A stretch of 53,077 nucleotides of DNA from Anaerolineales bacterium (GCA_019187665.1 JABARH010000035.1:1-53077); one strand, 5' to 3'. Counted from the stretch's first letter, positions 23,597-32,274 are shown. Made by a program: numbers and translations. The notes: a model not told the origin generated them from the sequence alone.

Positions 23597-24271
23597 TTAA
23601 TCTTCTCCGATCTTCAAAAAATGCGTCAGCGGGTAACTGCGCGTCTCGGTCGGCAGGAAAACTTTTTCTCCCAAATCTGAAAGGCGTTCGTTCGCTGAAA
23701 ACAAATCGAGTTGATCGCGCCTGCCCGTTTCGTTCGGCAATAACTCGGCAAACACAAAATCCCTGCGTTTGATCTGGCTGTTGTGGAAAGGGAAAGACCA
23801 TTCCGAAAAGATAATTTGATGCGGGTCTGCGCCCACCGTCTTCAGATCCAGCGCGTCACCCCAAATGATATTCTTCTCAAGGATGAATTGAATAGCGCGG
23901 CGGACTTCGTTTTTTGCGTTCTTTTTGAAAAGCGCTGTGTACGCTTTGTCGGCAATGTCAAATAGGCGTTTGCGGCACTCGATAATGTTATCTTCTAAAA
24001 TATCAATGCCGTAGATGGAAGAGACTGCGGCAACAAGATTGCGTTCAAACTCCAACTGGCTTTTGCGATATTTGGCTTCCACTACCTTCAACTTACGATT
24101 CAGGATTTCGGTCAGGAAGTTGCCTGTCCCGCAGGCGGGTTCAAGGAAGCGCGAGTCGATTCGCTCGGTCTCCTGCTTCACAAGATCGAGCATGGCATTC
24201 ACCTCGCGCTCGCTGGTGAACACTTCGCCGTGATCGGCAACACGCTGTTTGGAAACAACCTGGCTGGTCAT
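23597..24271 (-). CDS. Partial N6-DNA-methylase subunit (motif X and I, no NPPY)
   Basis: This 224-residue protein has motif X (HGEVFTSEREVNAMLDLV), motif I (RFLEPACGTGNFLTEIL) and IYGIDILEDNI (motif II/III region), but ends without an NPPY motif. Its C-terminus (LPLTHFLKIGED-like) is not a methylase feature. It may supply S-adenosylmethionine binding to the Eco57I-type protein at 20873-22420, whose own motif I is degenerate, making a split enzyme (inference). It is the first gene of the operon, with a -10 box 8 nt before the ATG. Confidence 0.78.
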   Translation of the reverse strand: MTSQVVSKQRVADHGEVFTSEREVNAMLDLVKQETERIDSRFLEPACGTGNFLTEILNRKLKVVEAKYRKSQLEFERNLVAAVSSIYGIDILEDNIIECRKRLFDIADKAYTALFKKNAKNEVRRAIQFILEKNIIWGDALDLKTVGADPHQIIFSEWSFPFHNSQIKRRDFVFAELLPNETGRRDQLDLFSANERLSDLGEKVFLPTETRSYPLTHFLKIGED

Positions 24272-24279
24272 TGCAGAAA

Positions 24280-24285
24280 ATTATA
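24280..24285 (-). promoter_or_regulatory. -10 box of the defence operon
   Basis: On the minus strand TATAAT ends 8 nt before the ATG of the first operon gene, implying a leaderless mRNA. A TTCAAA about 16-17 nt further upstream may be the -35 box. Confidence 0.55.
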
Positions 24286-24352
24286 ACTGCACTTGATAAA
24301 CTTTGAATTTCTATTTCAAGTTAATCCGCCGCTATCGCGCCTGGATCCAAAC

Positions 24353-24385
24353 AAAAAGCCGATGGACAGAACCAACCATCGGCTT
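24353..24385 (-). terminator. Rho-independent terminator downstream of the DUF2283 gene
   Basis: Read on the minus strand, AAGCCGATGG and CCATCGGCTT pair around a 10-nt loop and are followed by TTTTT. It ends the DUF2283 transcript before the defence operon promoter. Nothing else is seen in 24286-24442. Confidence 0.85.
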
Positions 24386-24442
24386 GCAAAATGGACATTT
24401 CTACTTCCCCCTCAAAGCCCATTCGAAATTCTCGAAACCTGC

Positions 24443-24682
24443 TTAATTTGTCGTAACCTGACGCAGATCGGCAACTACGGGGAGTGAAAACAACTCGCTC
24501 CGAAGCAAACGACTGGTGAAGAACAGCACTTCAAAATTCTCCACCTTGCGCGTTTTCGGGTTGAGCCGCACGATGATCTCGTCCTCCATCTCTTCCGATT
24601 CCTGTTCGGCATACGGCGGAACGGTGTTGATATATAAAATATCCGCATCGCGGTCGTATTGGAAAGTCAACTTTTCTGCCAT
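24443..24682 (-). CDS. DUF2283 family protein
   Basis: This 79-residue protein has the DUF2283 pattern: LTFQYDRDADILYINTVPPYAEQESEEMEDEIIVRLNPKTRKVENFEVL. Such proteins are small, often lie beside a nuclease-like toxin gene, and are suspected antitoxins. A truncated relic of a likely toxin overlaps its start (24667-24723), so this copy may be an orphan antitoxin. A minus-strand TATAAT at 24738-24743 is about 55 nt upstream. Confidence 0.85.
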   Translation of the reverse strand: MAEKLTFQYDRDADILYINTVPPYAEQESEEMEDEIIVRLNPKTRKVENFEVLFFTSRLLRSELFSLPVVADLRQVTTN

Positions 24683-24723
24683 TCGATTTCTTCATTCAAA
24701 TAAGGACAGAGAAACGTTTTCAT
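24667..24723 (-). pseudogene. 18-codon remnant of a toxin-like gene upstream of DUF2283
   Basis: The minus-strand ATG at 24721-24723 opens MKTFLCPYLNEEIEW, then a stop after 18 codons, overlapping the DUF2283 start. The start resembles the opening of ~130-residue proteins (MK-FYCPYLN--VE-T type) that often precede DUF2283 genes and that I associate with nuclease-fold toxins. I read it as a toxin gene deleted after its first 15 codons. Recognition is from memory of the family and is tentative. Confidence 0.4.
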
Positions 24724-24776
24724 AGCGCTGTTCCATCATTATACTCTCCTTCATCCCAAGGCTCTCCTCTTGCGTA

Positions 24777-24806
24777 TTGAGCGGCGATGGGCGGTGGCTT
24801 TATAAT
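24777..24806 (+). promoter_or_regulatory. Promoter of the SARP-STAND regulator
   Basis: TTGAGC (24777-24782), an 18-nt spacer and TATAAT (24801-24806). The -10 ends 7 nt before a TTG codon at 24814, where the conserved protein sequence begins. Confidence 0.55.
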
Positions 24807-24813
24807 TGCCGCG

Positions 24814-27800
24814 TTGAAACCCTCCATCCTCCTCCGCACCAAATTTCTTGTCCCGCGTCCGCGCGCCGATTTTCTGCCCCGCCCCCGCCTGCTCGATTGG
24901 CTCGACTCAAATTCGGACAAGCGGCTGACTCTGCTCTCTGCCCCCGCGGGATACGGCAAGACGACCCTGCTTGCGGATTTCATTCACGCTTCCTCTCTCC
25001 CTTTTGGCTGGTTCACCCTCGACGCGCAGGATTCCGACCCGACAGTTTTCCTCACCTACCTCATCGAATCCCTGCGGAGCATGAAGCGCGCCCCAGAGAC
25101 TCTCACCCGCGCCATCGGTCAGACCGCGCAATCCTTGTTGGACAGCGCCGAAGCGACCGTCTCGCCGCAACGCGTGTTGACCGTGCTCATCAACGAACTC
25201 GCCGAGCAGACGATCTCGCCGTGGTTGCTCGTGCTGGAAGATTATCACTACGTCGCCAGTCCTGTTGTGCATCAACTCGTAGACTTTCTGCTTGAGAACG
25301 CGCCCGAAGGTTTGCGCGTGATCATCTCGACCCGCGTGGACCCTCCGCTGGCGTTGGCGCGATTGAGGGCAAGAGGTCAATTAGCCGAGTTGCGTTCCTC
25401 GTCCCTGCGTTTCCGCGACGACGAAGTGACAAAATGGATGCAAGCCGACGCGCCCGAACTCTCCGATGAAAATTTGAATCTGTTGAATGAAAAGACCGAA
25501 GGCTGGGCGGCGGCGTTGCAAATTATCCGTTCGTCGTTGAACACAGGAGAGACGCAGGATTTCAACGCGTTGTTATCTGGCTTGAGCGGCTCACAACAAT
25601 TTGTGTTCGACTATCTCGCCGAGGAAGTGTTCAAAAGACTCCCCGAAGACTTGCAGGAATTTTTGTTGCGCACGTCCATCTTACAGCAAATGGATTCAGC
25701 GGCATGCAACGCCGTTGCGGACGTGAACGACGCGCAGTCCATTTTGGAGGAACTCGAAAAGCAGAACTTGTTCCTTTCGAGTTTGGATTCGCAAAAGCGC
25801 TGGTATCGCTATCATTACTTGTTCCGCGAGTTCCTCCTCAGCCGCGTACAACGCGTCGAAGCAGAATCAGTTATCGGGCTGGAGAGAAGCGCAGGCGCGC
25901 ATTACGAGTCGCAGGGTGAGTTGGAAGTCGCATTGAATCACTATCTGAATGCGCGGGAGTACGAATCATCCGCCAGGGTTGTTTCCATCTTCGCGGCGGA
26001 TTACGTCGAGCGCGGGCGCGTGGAAGCGCTGCATCGCTACTTGAGCGCGTTGCCCGCAAGAATCATGAAAGCCAATCCCGAATTGTCGTTGCAACACGGC
26101 AACGCGCATTGGCGGCTGGGGCAAACAGGCGCGGCGATCGCGGCGTATGAAGACGCGCGCGCGTCGTTTTCATCGCAAAACAATTCGAACGGTGTGTGCC
26201 GCGCGTTGACGCGCCTCGCGGAAGTGAACCGCGCGCAAGGGAATTATCGTCAAGCCGAAGCGTTATCGAATGAAGCCTTATCGTTCGCGGATCTGGATCA
26301 CGCCGCGCGCGCCGAAGCGTTGATGGCGCTGGCGAAAAGCGTGGGCTTTTTGACGGGCATGGACAAGGGACGCGAACTCGCCGAGCATGCCGTGAACGAA
26401 GCGCGGCTGGCGGGCGATGCGGTCAGCGCGTTGGCGCGCGCAAATTTTTTGCAATCACTTGGGCAGATCTGCTGGTGGCACGGCGACCCGCAAGCGACGG
26501 TGCGCTATTGCCAGGAGGCGTTGCAGATCGCGCCCGATGAATTTTCTCCCATCGGCGCGCAGGCTCATATTTCATTGGCGACTCCATATTTATATTGGCA
26601 TGAATTAGACAAAGCCCTGCGCGATGCGGAACGCGGTTTGCAAATTGCACAAACTTTGCATTTGAAAGAATTATTGCCGAGCGCGTATACCGCCTTGGGA
26701 AATATCTTGACGCGTATGGGCGAGACCGCGCGCGCCGAAGCGTGTCTGCGGCAGGGCATGGAGATCGGTCAGCAGTTGGGGTCGGCTTCGTTCGAGCAGT
26801 TGATGGCGACGGGCTTCCTCGCCTACAACTTATGCGGACAGGGACGCGTGGAGGAAGCGCGTCAACTGGCGGAGGGCGCGTTGTGGTCGCACACGGGCAA
26901 CCCCGATACATATGAAGCGTACGTCTGCCGCAGTGTGCTGGCGGATGTGGCGCTGGAGAACGGTCAACGCGAGAAAGCCGAAGCGTTATTCACCGAGTTG
27001 ATCGAAGCGGGCGAACGCAGGCAGTTCCGCCTTCCGCTGGCGATGGTGTATTTTGGGCTGGCATACATTCACCTCGAAACGAAGCGCAACGAAAGCGGAT
27101 TGAAATATGCGCGCGAAACATTGCGTCTCATCGAAGCCTCGCGCACATTTCAACTTTTTCTCGATCAGGGCGCGCGCTCGCTCATCGTGGCGCAGGCGTT
27201 GATCCGCGCGGGCGAGAAGAGTCCGTTTTTGGAGAGGGTGTTGGAGAATCTGCCAGAGAAACCAGCCGCAACAATTTCGATTCAAGACCATGTGATCCAG
27301 GTCCAATGCTTTGGGAATTTCCGCGTCTCGGTGAACGGGCAGGAGGTTTCGCAAGAGCGTTGGGTCTCTGCGAAAGCCAGGGATTTGCTCGCCTACTTCG
27401 TCACGATGCGCGGCGAAAAGATTCCCGCCGATAAAGCCTTCGACGCCATCTGGGGTGAAAAGGAACGGACGAGCCGCACGGCTTTCCACACCGCGTTATC
27501 CCGTTTGCGGAACGCGCTCAAAAGCGGAGAGGACAACCCGCGCTTGATTTTGGTCGAGGTCGGCGAATACTGGCTGGACTCTGCCCGCTTCCGCATTGAC
27601 GTGGACGAGTTCAACTCCGCGCTGGCGCAGGCGCGCGCCGCCACCAACTCCGCGACCCGCGCCGAATGGCATGAGCGCGCGGTCTCGCTCTATCACGGCG
27701 AATATTTGCAGAATCTGTATTACGAATGGGTCTTCCCCGAACGCAGACGATTGACTCAGTCCTATCTCGGCGCGTTGCAGGAACTCGCAGCCTATTGTTT

Positions 27801-28029
27801 GACTATCCAAAACCCACAACAAGCCGTTACATACATCGAAAAAGCGATCCCGCTCGATCCATTGGACGAAGATTTATATTGTCTGGGGATGCGGGCCTAT
27901 GCCGAGTCGCATCGCCGCGCCAACGTTTCCCGCCTCTTCTCCGACCTCAGCCTGCTTCTGCAAAAGGAAATGAATACCAGGCCCCTGCCAGAGACGGCCG
28001 CGTTATATCAAAGTTTAATGAGTAAGTGA
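24814..28029 (+). CDS. MalT-like STAND ATPase with C-terminal SARP/BTAD transcription activator module
   Basis: This ~1071-residue regulator begins, like MalT, with KPSILLRTKFLVPRPR. The NTPase has Walker A (LSAPAGYGKTT, residues about 45-55) and a Walker-B-like LLVLEDYHY, then winged-helix and many TPR-like helical repeats (about 380-820). The C-terminus is a SARP module: an OmpR-like winged helix (VQCFGNFRVSVNGQEV...WVSAKARDLLAYF...LSRLRNAL) and a BTAD helical domain ending PLPETAALYQSL. It probably activates genes when an inducer binds the repeats. I choose TTG 24814, since ATG 24787 lies upstream of the apparent -10 box; ATG 24787 remains an alternative. Part of its 3' end is duplicated at 37617-37961. 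Confidence 0.85.
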   Translation: MKPSILLRTKFLVPRPRADFLPRPRLLDWLDSNSDKRLTLLSAPAGYGKTTLLADFIHASSLPFGWFTLDAQDSDPTVFLTYLIESLRSMKRAPETLTRAIGQTAQSLLDSAEATVSPQRVLTVLINELAEQTISPWLLVLEDYHYVASPVVHQLVDFLLENAPEGLRVIISTRVDPPLALARLRARGQLAELRSSSLRFRDDEVTKWMQADAPELSDENLNLLNEKTEGWAAALQIIRSSLNTGETQDFNALLSGLSGSQQFVFDYLAEEVFKRLPEDLQEFLLRTSILQQMDSAACNAVADVNDAQSILEELEKQNLFLSSLDSQKRWYRYHYLFREFLLSRVQRVEAESVIGLERSAGAHYESQGELEVALNHYLNAREYESSARVVSIFAADYVERGRVEALHRYLSALPARIMKANPELSLQHGNAHWRLGQTGAAIAAYEDARASFSSQNNSNGVCRALTRLAEVNRAQGNYRQAEALSNEALSFADLDHAARAEALMALAKSVGFLTGMDKGRELAEHAVNEARLAGDAVSALARANFLQSLGQICWWHGDPQATVRYCQEALQIAPDEFSPIGAQAHISLATPYLYWHELDKALRDAERGLQIAQTLHLKELLPSAYTALGNILTRMGETARAEACLRQGMEIGQQLGSASFEQLMATGFLAYNLCGQGRVEEARQLAEGALWSHTGNPDTYEAYVCRSVLADVALENGQREKAEALFTELIEAGERRQFRLPLAMVYFGLAYIHLETKRNESGLKYARETLRLIEASRTFQLFLDQGARSLIVAQALIRAGEKSPFLERVLENLPEKPAATISIQDHVIQVQCFGNFRVSVNGQEVSQERWVSAKARDLLAYFVTMRGEKIPADKAFDAIWGEKERTSRTAFHTALSRLRNALKSGEDNPRLILVEVGEYWLDSARFRIDVDEFNSALAQARAATNSATRAEWHERAVSLYHGEYLQNLYYEWVFPERRRLTQSYLGALQELAAYCLTIQNPQQAVTYIEKAIPLDPLDEDLYCLGMRAYAESHRRANVSRLFSDLSLLLQKEMNTRPLPETAALYQSLMSK

Positions 28030-28030
28030 C

Positions 28031-28158
28031 TTACGCAATGAGGATGCGGATGGGATCAGGCATGCTGATGTCCGTTGACGGGAAGATGAATCGTCAGCCG
28101 CGCCCCAGCGTCTGGGCGGGAGACGATCTCGCGCTCGCCGCCGAGGGAGAGGGCGCGT
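28031..28158 (-). pseudogene. Remnant of a histidine kinase 3' end and response-regulator start
   Basis: On the minus strand, 28056-28151 encodes ALSLGGEREIVSRPDAGARLTIHLP and a stop, the typical C-terminus of a NarL-type kinase. An overlapping ATG (28061-28063) starts MPDPIRILIA, the opening of a response regulator, which stops after 10 codons where the SARP gene end begins. A two-component pair was therefore cut here. The same kind of kinase-regulator pair occurs intact at 1286-3833. Confidence 0.75.
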
Positions 28159-28171
28159 TCTCTAACGCGCC
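28152..28171. repeat. CTCT-loop hairpin element
   Basis: GGCGCGTT-CTCT-AACGCGCC, an 8-bp stem, the same loop as the hairpins at 3935-3952 and 11912-11933 but a different stem sequence. It lies about 30 nt before the -10 box of the LuxR regulator gene. Confidence 0.75.
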
Positions 28172-28200
28172 AAGCGGATGGTTGGCGTTAGCCTTGGTTG

Positions 28201-28206
28201 TATAAT
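28201..28206 (+). promoter_or_regulatory. -10 box of the LuxR-type STAND regulator
   Basis: TATAAT ends 6 nt before ATG 28213, implying a leaderless mRNA. Confidence 0.5.
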
Positions 28207-28212
28207 AACTGC

Positions 28213-30960
28213 ATGGCATTCCCCGTCATCACCACCAAGGTTAGCCTGCCGATCCTGCGGCAACGTTTGGTTTCCCGTCGAAACGCGCTCGGACAATTGA
28301 ACGCGGGATTGCGCGACGGACATTTGCTCACACTGGTCTCTGCCCCGGCGGGATATGGAAAAACAACGACGATTCGCATGTGGGTGAACGAGGCGGGATG
28401 CCCGGTGGCATGGGTTACGCTGGAAAAATCCGACAACGATCTCAAACAATTTCTCACGTACGTTTTGACCGCGCTGGGAGAGGCGGTGGAAGATCTCGGC
28501 CTGTCCGCGTTGGAGGCGGTGGAAAGCGCGCAGGAAGTCCACGTACAGCCCACGCTTGGATTGCTGGTCAACGAATTACATGAGTTGGATCAGCCGGTCA
28601 TCCTCGTGCTGGAAGAATATCACCTGATCGAAAATGAGAGCGTGGATGAGGCTGTTGAATTCCTGTTGAATCAAGCCGTTGCCAATTTGCGTATGGTGAT
28701 TGCCACCCGCGAAGACCCGCATCTATCGTTGACGCGCCTGCGCGTGCGAAATCAACTCACGGAGATCCGCGCCGCAGATTTGAGTTTCTCGCTCGAAGAA
28801 GCGGGTGAGTTTTTCTCGGACGTGATGGGAGTCAACCTCTCAAACAAAGAAACAGAGATTCTAAAAAACAAGACCGAAGGCTGGGCGGCAGGACTGCAAC
28901 TGGCTGGTTTGTCGTTGAAAGAAAACACAGACACGGCAAAATTTGTGGAAGCGTTCGGCGGCACGCATCGTCACGTGTTGGATTACCTGATCGAAGAGAC
29001 GCTCAACAACCAGCCGGAAGAAATACGGGAATTCCTGCGGCGCACGTCCATTTTGGATCAATTGTCCGCCTCCCTGTGCGAAGCGGTGACCGGTCAGCGC
29101 GAGAGTAGAAAATATCTTCAATATCTGGAAGGCAATAATCTATTTTTGGTGTCGCTCGATGAAGAACGCAACTGGTATCGTTATCATGCGCTATTCGGCG
29201 AACTGTTGAAGGATCAACTCATGCAGGTCGAACCGGACCGCGTGGACGATCTGCACGCGCGCGCTGCGGACTGGTACGAAAAACACGGCTTCGTTCAAAA
29301 AGCGGTTGAACATGCCTTTCAAATTTCGAACGACAGCAAAGTATCCGGCTTGATCGAGCGACACGCCTTTCCCATGTTTTGTCAGGGCGAAACGGCTATG
29401 GTGCTGAGCTGGTTCGACCGATTGCCGGAAGCGTTCGTGCGAGACTCGTCAATGATATGCATCAGCAAGGCGTGGGCGCTAGCTCTGACGCATCACCGCG
29501 CGCGTGTGGAGGAAATCGAACAGGCATTGCAGGCGGCGGACCTGGCTTTGAATCTGTGTTACGCGGACGAGGCGCACCGAAACCTCGTCGCCGGTCATGC
29601 CGCGAGTATTCAGGCGTACCTGATGCAGACTCCGAATTTAACCAACAAAGATGCCCAAAGGTTGATCGAGACCTCTCAAAGAGCGCAGCGACTCTTGCCG
29701 GAGAATGAAAAAGCCATCCGCAGCATTAACGCGCTAAACATCGGTTATGCGCGCCTGTCGCTCGCCGATTTGGCGGCGGCTGGGGAGGCGTACGAACAGA
29801 CATTCGAGGATGGAATCGCTGGGAGAAATTTTTATGTCGCCATTTATGGGGCGATTGGTTTGATTGTTATCGAAATCATCAAGGGAGAGTTGAAAAATGC
29901 GTTGCAGTTGTGTGAGACGAAAATCACCCAGTTCAACCAGTTTCTAGCCGGGCAAAGGTTCGCGCCCATCGGCGATCTCTACAATCTCAAAGGCAGTCTC
30001 CTTTTGGAAGAAAACCGGTTGGCGGAGGCGGAACAGGCATTGACGCAGGGCTTGAGTCTCATCCGCTTCGTCAGGGTGTACGAAGCTCATATCCGAGGAT
30101 ATTCAGCCCTGGCGCGACTGCGTTCCATTCAAGGCGACTGGGCGGGGGTGTTGGAAAACCTAAAAGCGCTTCAAGAAACCTATTCACGCAGCGCCCTCTA
30201 TGCAGACGCGCTGCGTCACCGCTTGGCGGTACGCGACCCGGCGGTGAATAACGCCACACTCGAGCAAGCGCACCATTGGGTGACGCAGGCGGTAGGCGGG
30301 TTGAATACCTTGCCCGATATTGACATGGTTGATCTTGACAGCAGAATCCGCTTTCAAACCCTGCTGAGCACAGCGCATATCGTGACCAGATTGGCGGCGC
30401 GAAATCCACATGCGTATTCACTGCGGGCCGTTCACAAATACCTTGCCCGCCTGGAAAAGTTCGCCTCCGCCCACGGTCTGCCTGGCTGGACGATTGAAAT
30501 TTGGCTGGTCAGGGCTTTGATGTATCACGTGGAGGGAAAAGCGGAGGAAGCGCGCGCCCAAATCGAATGCGCGTTGGAGGCGTCTGCCCCGCGCGGTTAC
30601 TTCCGCATCTTTCTGGATGAGAGCGATCTCCTCCGTCCCCTGCTTGAATCCACCCTTCGACAATTGAAAGACGACAACCTGTCCGCCTACGGCAAGCGCC
30701 TGCTGGACGCGATGCCCAACGATAGTCTGCAAAGCGAACGTTCTCTAACGTCCGTCCCAACATCCGACGCAAACCTGACCGACCGCGAACTCGACGTGTT
30801 GAAATTATTGGCGGCGGGGGAATCCTATAACGGAATCGGGCAGAAACTTTTCCTCAGCCTGAACACGGTTCAATTCCACATCAAGAGCATTTATCGCAAA
30901 CTACTGGTCAACAAACGGATGCAAGCCGTCGAAAAAGCGCGGGAGATGAAGTTGATCTAG
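28213..30960 (+). CDS. MalT-like STAND ATPase with LuxR-type output
   Basis: This 915-residue regulator has the MalT architecture: an N-terminal NTPase with Walker A (VSAPAGYGKTTTI) and VILVLEEYHLI, a winged-helix region with RTSILDQLSASLCEAVTG, helical repeats (about 350-830), and a C-terminal LuxR helix-turn-helix (LTDRELDVLKLLAAGESYNGIGQKLFLSLNTVQFHIKSIYRKL). MalT-type proteins oligomerise on ATP and inducer binding. A CTCT-loop hairpin lies inside the coding sequence (30738-30751), in the linker just before the DNA-binding domain. Its target genes may include the transporter genes downstream (inference from position only). Confidence 0.9.
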   Translation: MAFPVITTKVSLPILRQRLVSRRNALGQLNAGLRDGHLLTLVSAPAGYGKTTTIRMWVNEAGCPVAWVTLEKSDNDLKQFLTYVLTALGEAVEDLGLSALEAVESAQEVHVQPTLGLLVNELHELDQPVILVLEEYHLIENESVDEAVEFLLNQAVANLRMVIATREDPHLSLTRLRVRNQLTEIRAADLSFSLEEAGEFFSDVMGVNLSNKETEILKNKTEGWAAGLQLAGLSLKENTDTAKFVEAFGGTHRHVLDYLIEETLNNQPEEIREFLRRTSILDQLSASLCEAVTGQRESRKYLQYLEGNNLFLVSLDEERNWYRYHALFGELLKDQLMQVEPDRVDDLHARAADWYEKHGFVQKAVEHAFQISNDSKVSGLIERHAFPMFCQGETAMVLSWFDRLPEAFVRDSSMICISKAWALALTHHRARVEEIEQALQAADLALNLCYADEAHRNLVAGHAASIQAYLMQTPNLTNKDAQRLIETSQRAQRLLPENEKAIRSINALNIGYARLSLADLAAAGEAYEQTFEDGIAGRNFYVAIYGAIGLIVIEIIKGELKNALQLCETKITQFNQFLAGQRFAPIGDLYNLKGSLLLEENRLAEAEQALTQGLSLIRFVRVYEAHIRGYSALARLRSIQGDWAGVLENLKALQETYSRSALYADALRHRLAVRDPAVNNATLEQAHHWVTQAVGGLNTLPDIDMVDLDSRIRFQTLLSTAHIVTRLAARNPHAYSLRAVHKYLARLEKFASAHGLPGWTIEIWLVRALMYHVEGKAEEARAQIECALEASAPRGYFRIFLDESDLLRPLLESTLRQLKDDNLSAYGKRLLDAMPNDSLQSERSLTSVPTSDANLTDRELDVLKLLAAGESYNGIGQKLFLSLNTVQFHIKSIYRKLLVNKRMQAVEKAREMKLI

Positions 30961-31004
30961 CCGGTTACGCTGTCACATTGCTCCCAATATGACAGCGTAA
31001 CCGG
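30961..31004. terminator. 15-bp-stem hairpin directly after the LuxR regulator gene
   Basis: CCGGTTACGCTGTCA and TGACAGCGTAACCGG pair perfectly around a 14-nt loop, starting one base after the stop codon. There is no T-tract, so it may protect the mRNA 3' end or bind a protein rather than terminate. Confidence 0.6.
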
Positions 31005-31053
31005 CGGACGCAAGAGCGATCTGGCAGCGCCACAACCACATATTTTCCGTCGA

Positions 31054-31082
31054 AGAACCACATATTCCTGTGGTTCTTTTTT
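31054..31082 (+). terminator. Rho-independent terminator
   Basis: AGAACCACA and TGTGGTTCT pair around TATTCC, followed by TTTTTT. It should end the LuxR regulator transcript. Confidence 0.88.
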
Positions 31083-31170
31083 CTGCCTTGAGTCCTAGAA
31101 TAGCGGCAATGGTTCGCTTGAACGCGTTGTAGCGTCGAACCTTGCGCTGTAAAAAAAGGAGACTCCGACC

Positions 31171-31251
31171 ATGAAATTAATCCATCTGTTTATCTTTCTT
31201 CATCTTTGGCCGTGGAAACGGTCGCCGCGGCCGCCGATGAGCGATTACTGA
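31171..31251 (+). CDS. 26-residue small ORF with strong ribosome site (possible leader peptide)
   Basis: ATG 31171 is preceded by AAAAAAAGGAG, a much stronger ribosome site than that of the ABC ATPase gene 70 nt downstream. The peptide starts with a hydrophobic run (MKLIHLFIFLHLWPW) and then a basic Lys-Arg-Pro stretch. It could be a membrane-active small protein or a leader that controls the exporter genes. No homologue is recognised, and it may be a relic with a good ribosome site by chance. Confidence 0.35.
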   Translation: MKLIHLFIFLHLWPWKRSPRPPMSDY

Positions 31252-31320
31252 ATCGGTGAAAGTCGCTGGGCAGATTTCTATTATTGATGCCCATGAAAGG
31301 CAAATTAGGAAAGAAAGATT

Positions 31321-32274
31321 ATGGACACACATGATTTGGTAATCAGTACCGAAGGGCTCGGAAAATCGTTTGACGAGGTACATGCGCTCAAGTCGCTTGA
31401 CTTGCGCGTCCCTCAGAAGTCAATCTTCGCCTTCCTGGGAACCAACGGCGCAGGCAAGACGACGACGATAAAACTGTTGCTGGGCTTGCTCAAACCCACC
31501 CGCGGGGGCGGCAAAATCCTGGGCATGGACATCGTTCGGGACAGCGTCGACATCCGCGCCCGGATCGGCTACCTGCCTCAGGATACCCGATTCTACGAGC
31601 ACATGACCGCCCGCCAGACGCTGGCATACACCGCCCAGTTCTTCTATGCCGGACCGCAGTCGGAGATCAACAAGCGTGTGAACGAGATGATCGAACTGGT
31701 CGGGCTGGAGGGCAAGGCGGATCGTCCGATCAAAAGTTTTTCCGGCGGCGAGCGTCAGCGATTGGGAATTGCCCAGGCAGAGATTAATTACCCAGACCTG
31801 TTGATCCTGGATGAACCCGCCGCCAGCCTTGACCCGCAGGGACGTCGGGATGTGCTCGAAGTAATGTCGCGCCTTAGTAAGCATTCCACTATTTTCTACT
31901 GCACGCATATTCTGGATGATGTTCAAAAAGTCAGCGATCGAGTCGCCATTGTCAATCAAGGGAAATTGGTCAAGCAGGCGCCCATTCAGGAACTATTGTC
32001 CGGCGCTGGCGATGTAACCTATGCCATAACACTCACAGGTGACGCTCAAAACGCATACACACAGGTTAACCAACAACAATGGGTGTCTGGGGTCGAATCC
32101 AAAACCAAGGACGGTCAGACCACCTGGTTTGTGAGCGTAACGGACGAATCTGCCGCGAAAGACCGTTTGTTGAACCTGCTGATATCCAACGGCTTGAATG
32201 TCCTTAACTTCAGCCGAAAAGAACAAAACCTGGAGGACGTGTTCCTCAACATTATCGAAGGGAGCCGGAAATGA
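31321..32274 (+). CDS. ABC exporter ATP-binding protein
   Basis: This 317-residue ATPase has Walker A (GTNGAGKTTTI), signature FSGGERQRLGIAQ, Walker B (LLILDEPAASLDPQGR), an H-loop (YCTHIL) and a C-terminal ~90-residue accessory domain typical of CcmA/DrrA-type exporters. It powers the permease encoded by the overlapping next gene (ATGA). The substrate is unknown; the neighbourhood of resistance-like genes suggests export of a toxic compound. Confidence 0.92.
   Translation: MDTHDLVISTEGLGKSFDEVHALKSLDLRVPQKSIFAFLGTNGAGKTTTIKLLLGLLKPTRGGGKILGMDIVRDSVDIRARIGYLPQDTRFYEHMTARQTLAYTAQFFYAGPQSEINKRVNEMIELVGLEGKADRPIKSFSGGERQRLGIAQAEINYPDLLILDEPAASLDPQGRRDVLEVMSRLSKHSTIFYCTHILDDVQKVSDRVAIVNQGKLVKQAPIQELLSGAGDVTYAITLTGDAQNAYTQVNQQQWVSGVESKTKDGQTTWFVSVTDESAAKDRLLNLLISNGLNVLNFSRKEQNLEDVFLNIIEGSRK

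Noticed and set aside
30961..31320. Riboswitch upstream of the ABC exporter genes
   Set aside because: Only a simple long hairpin and a terminator are visible; no known aptamer core was recognised.
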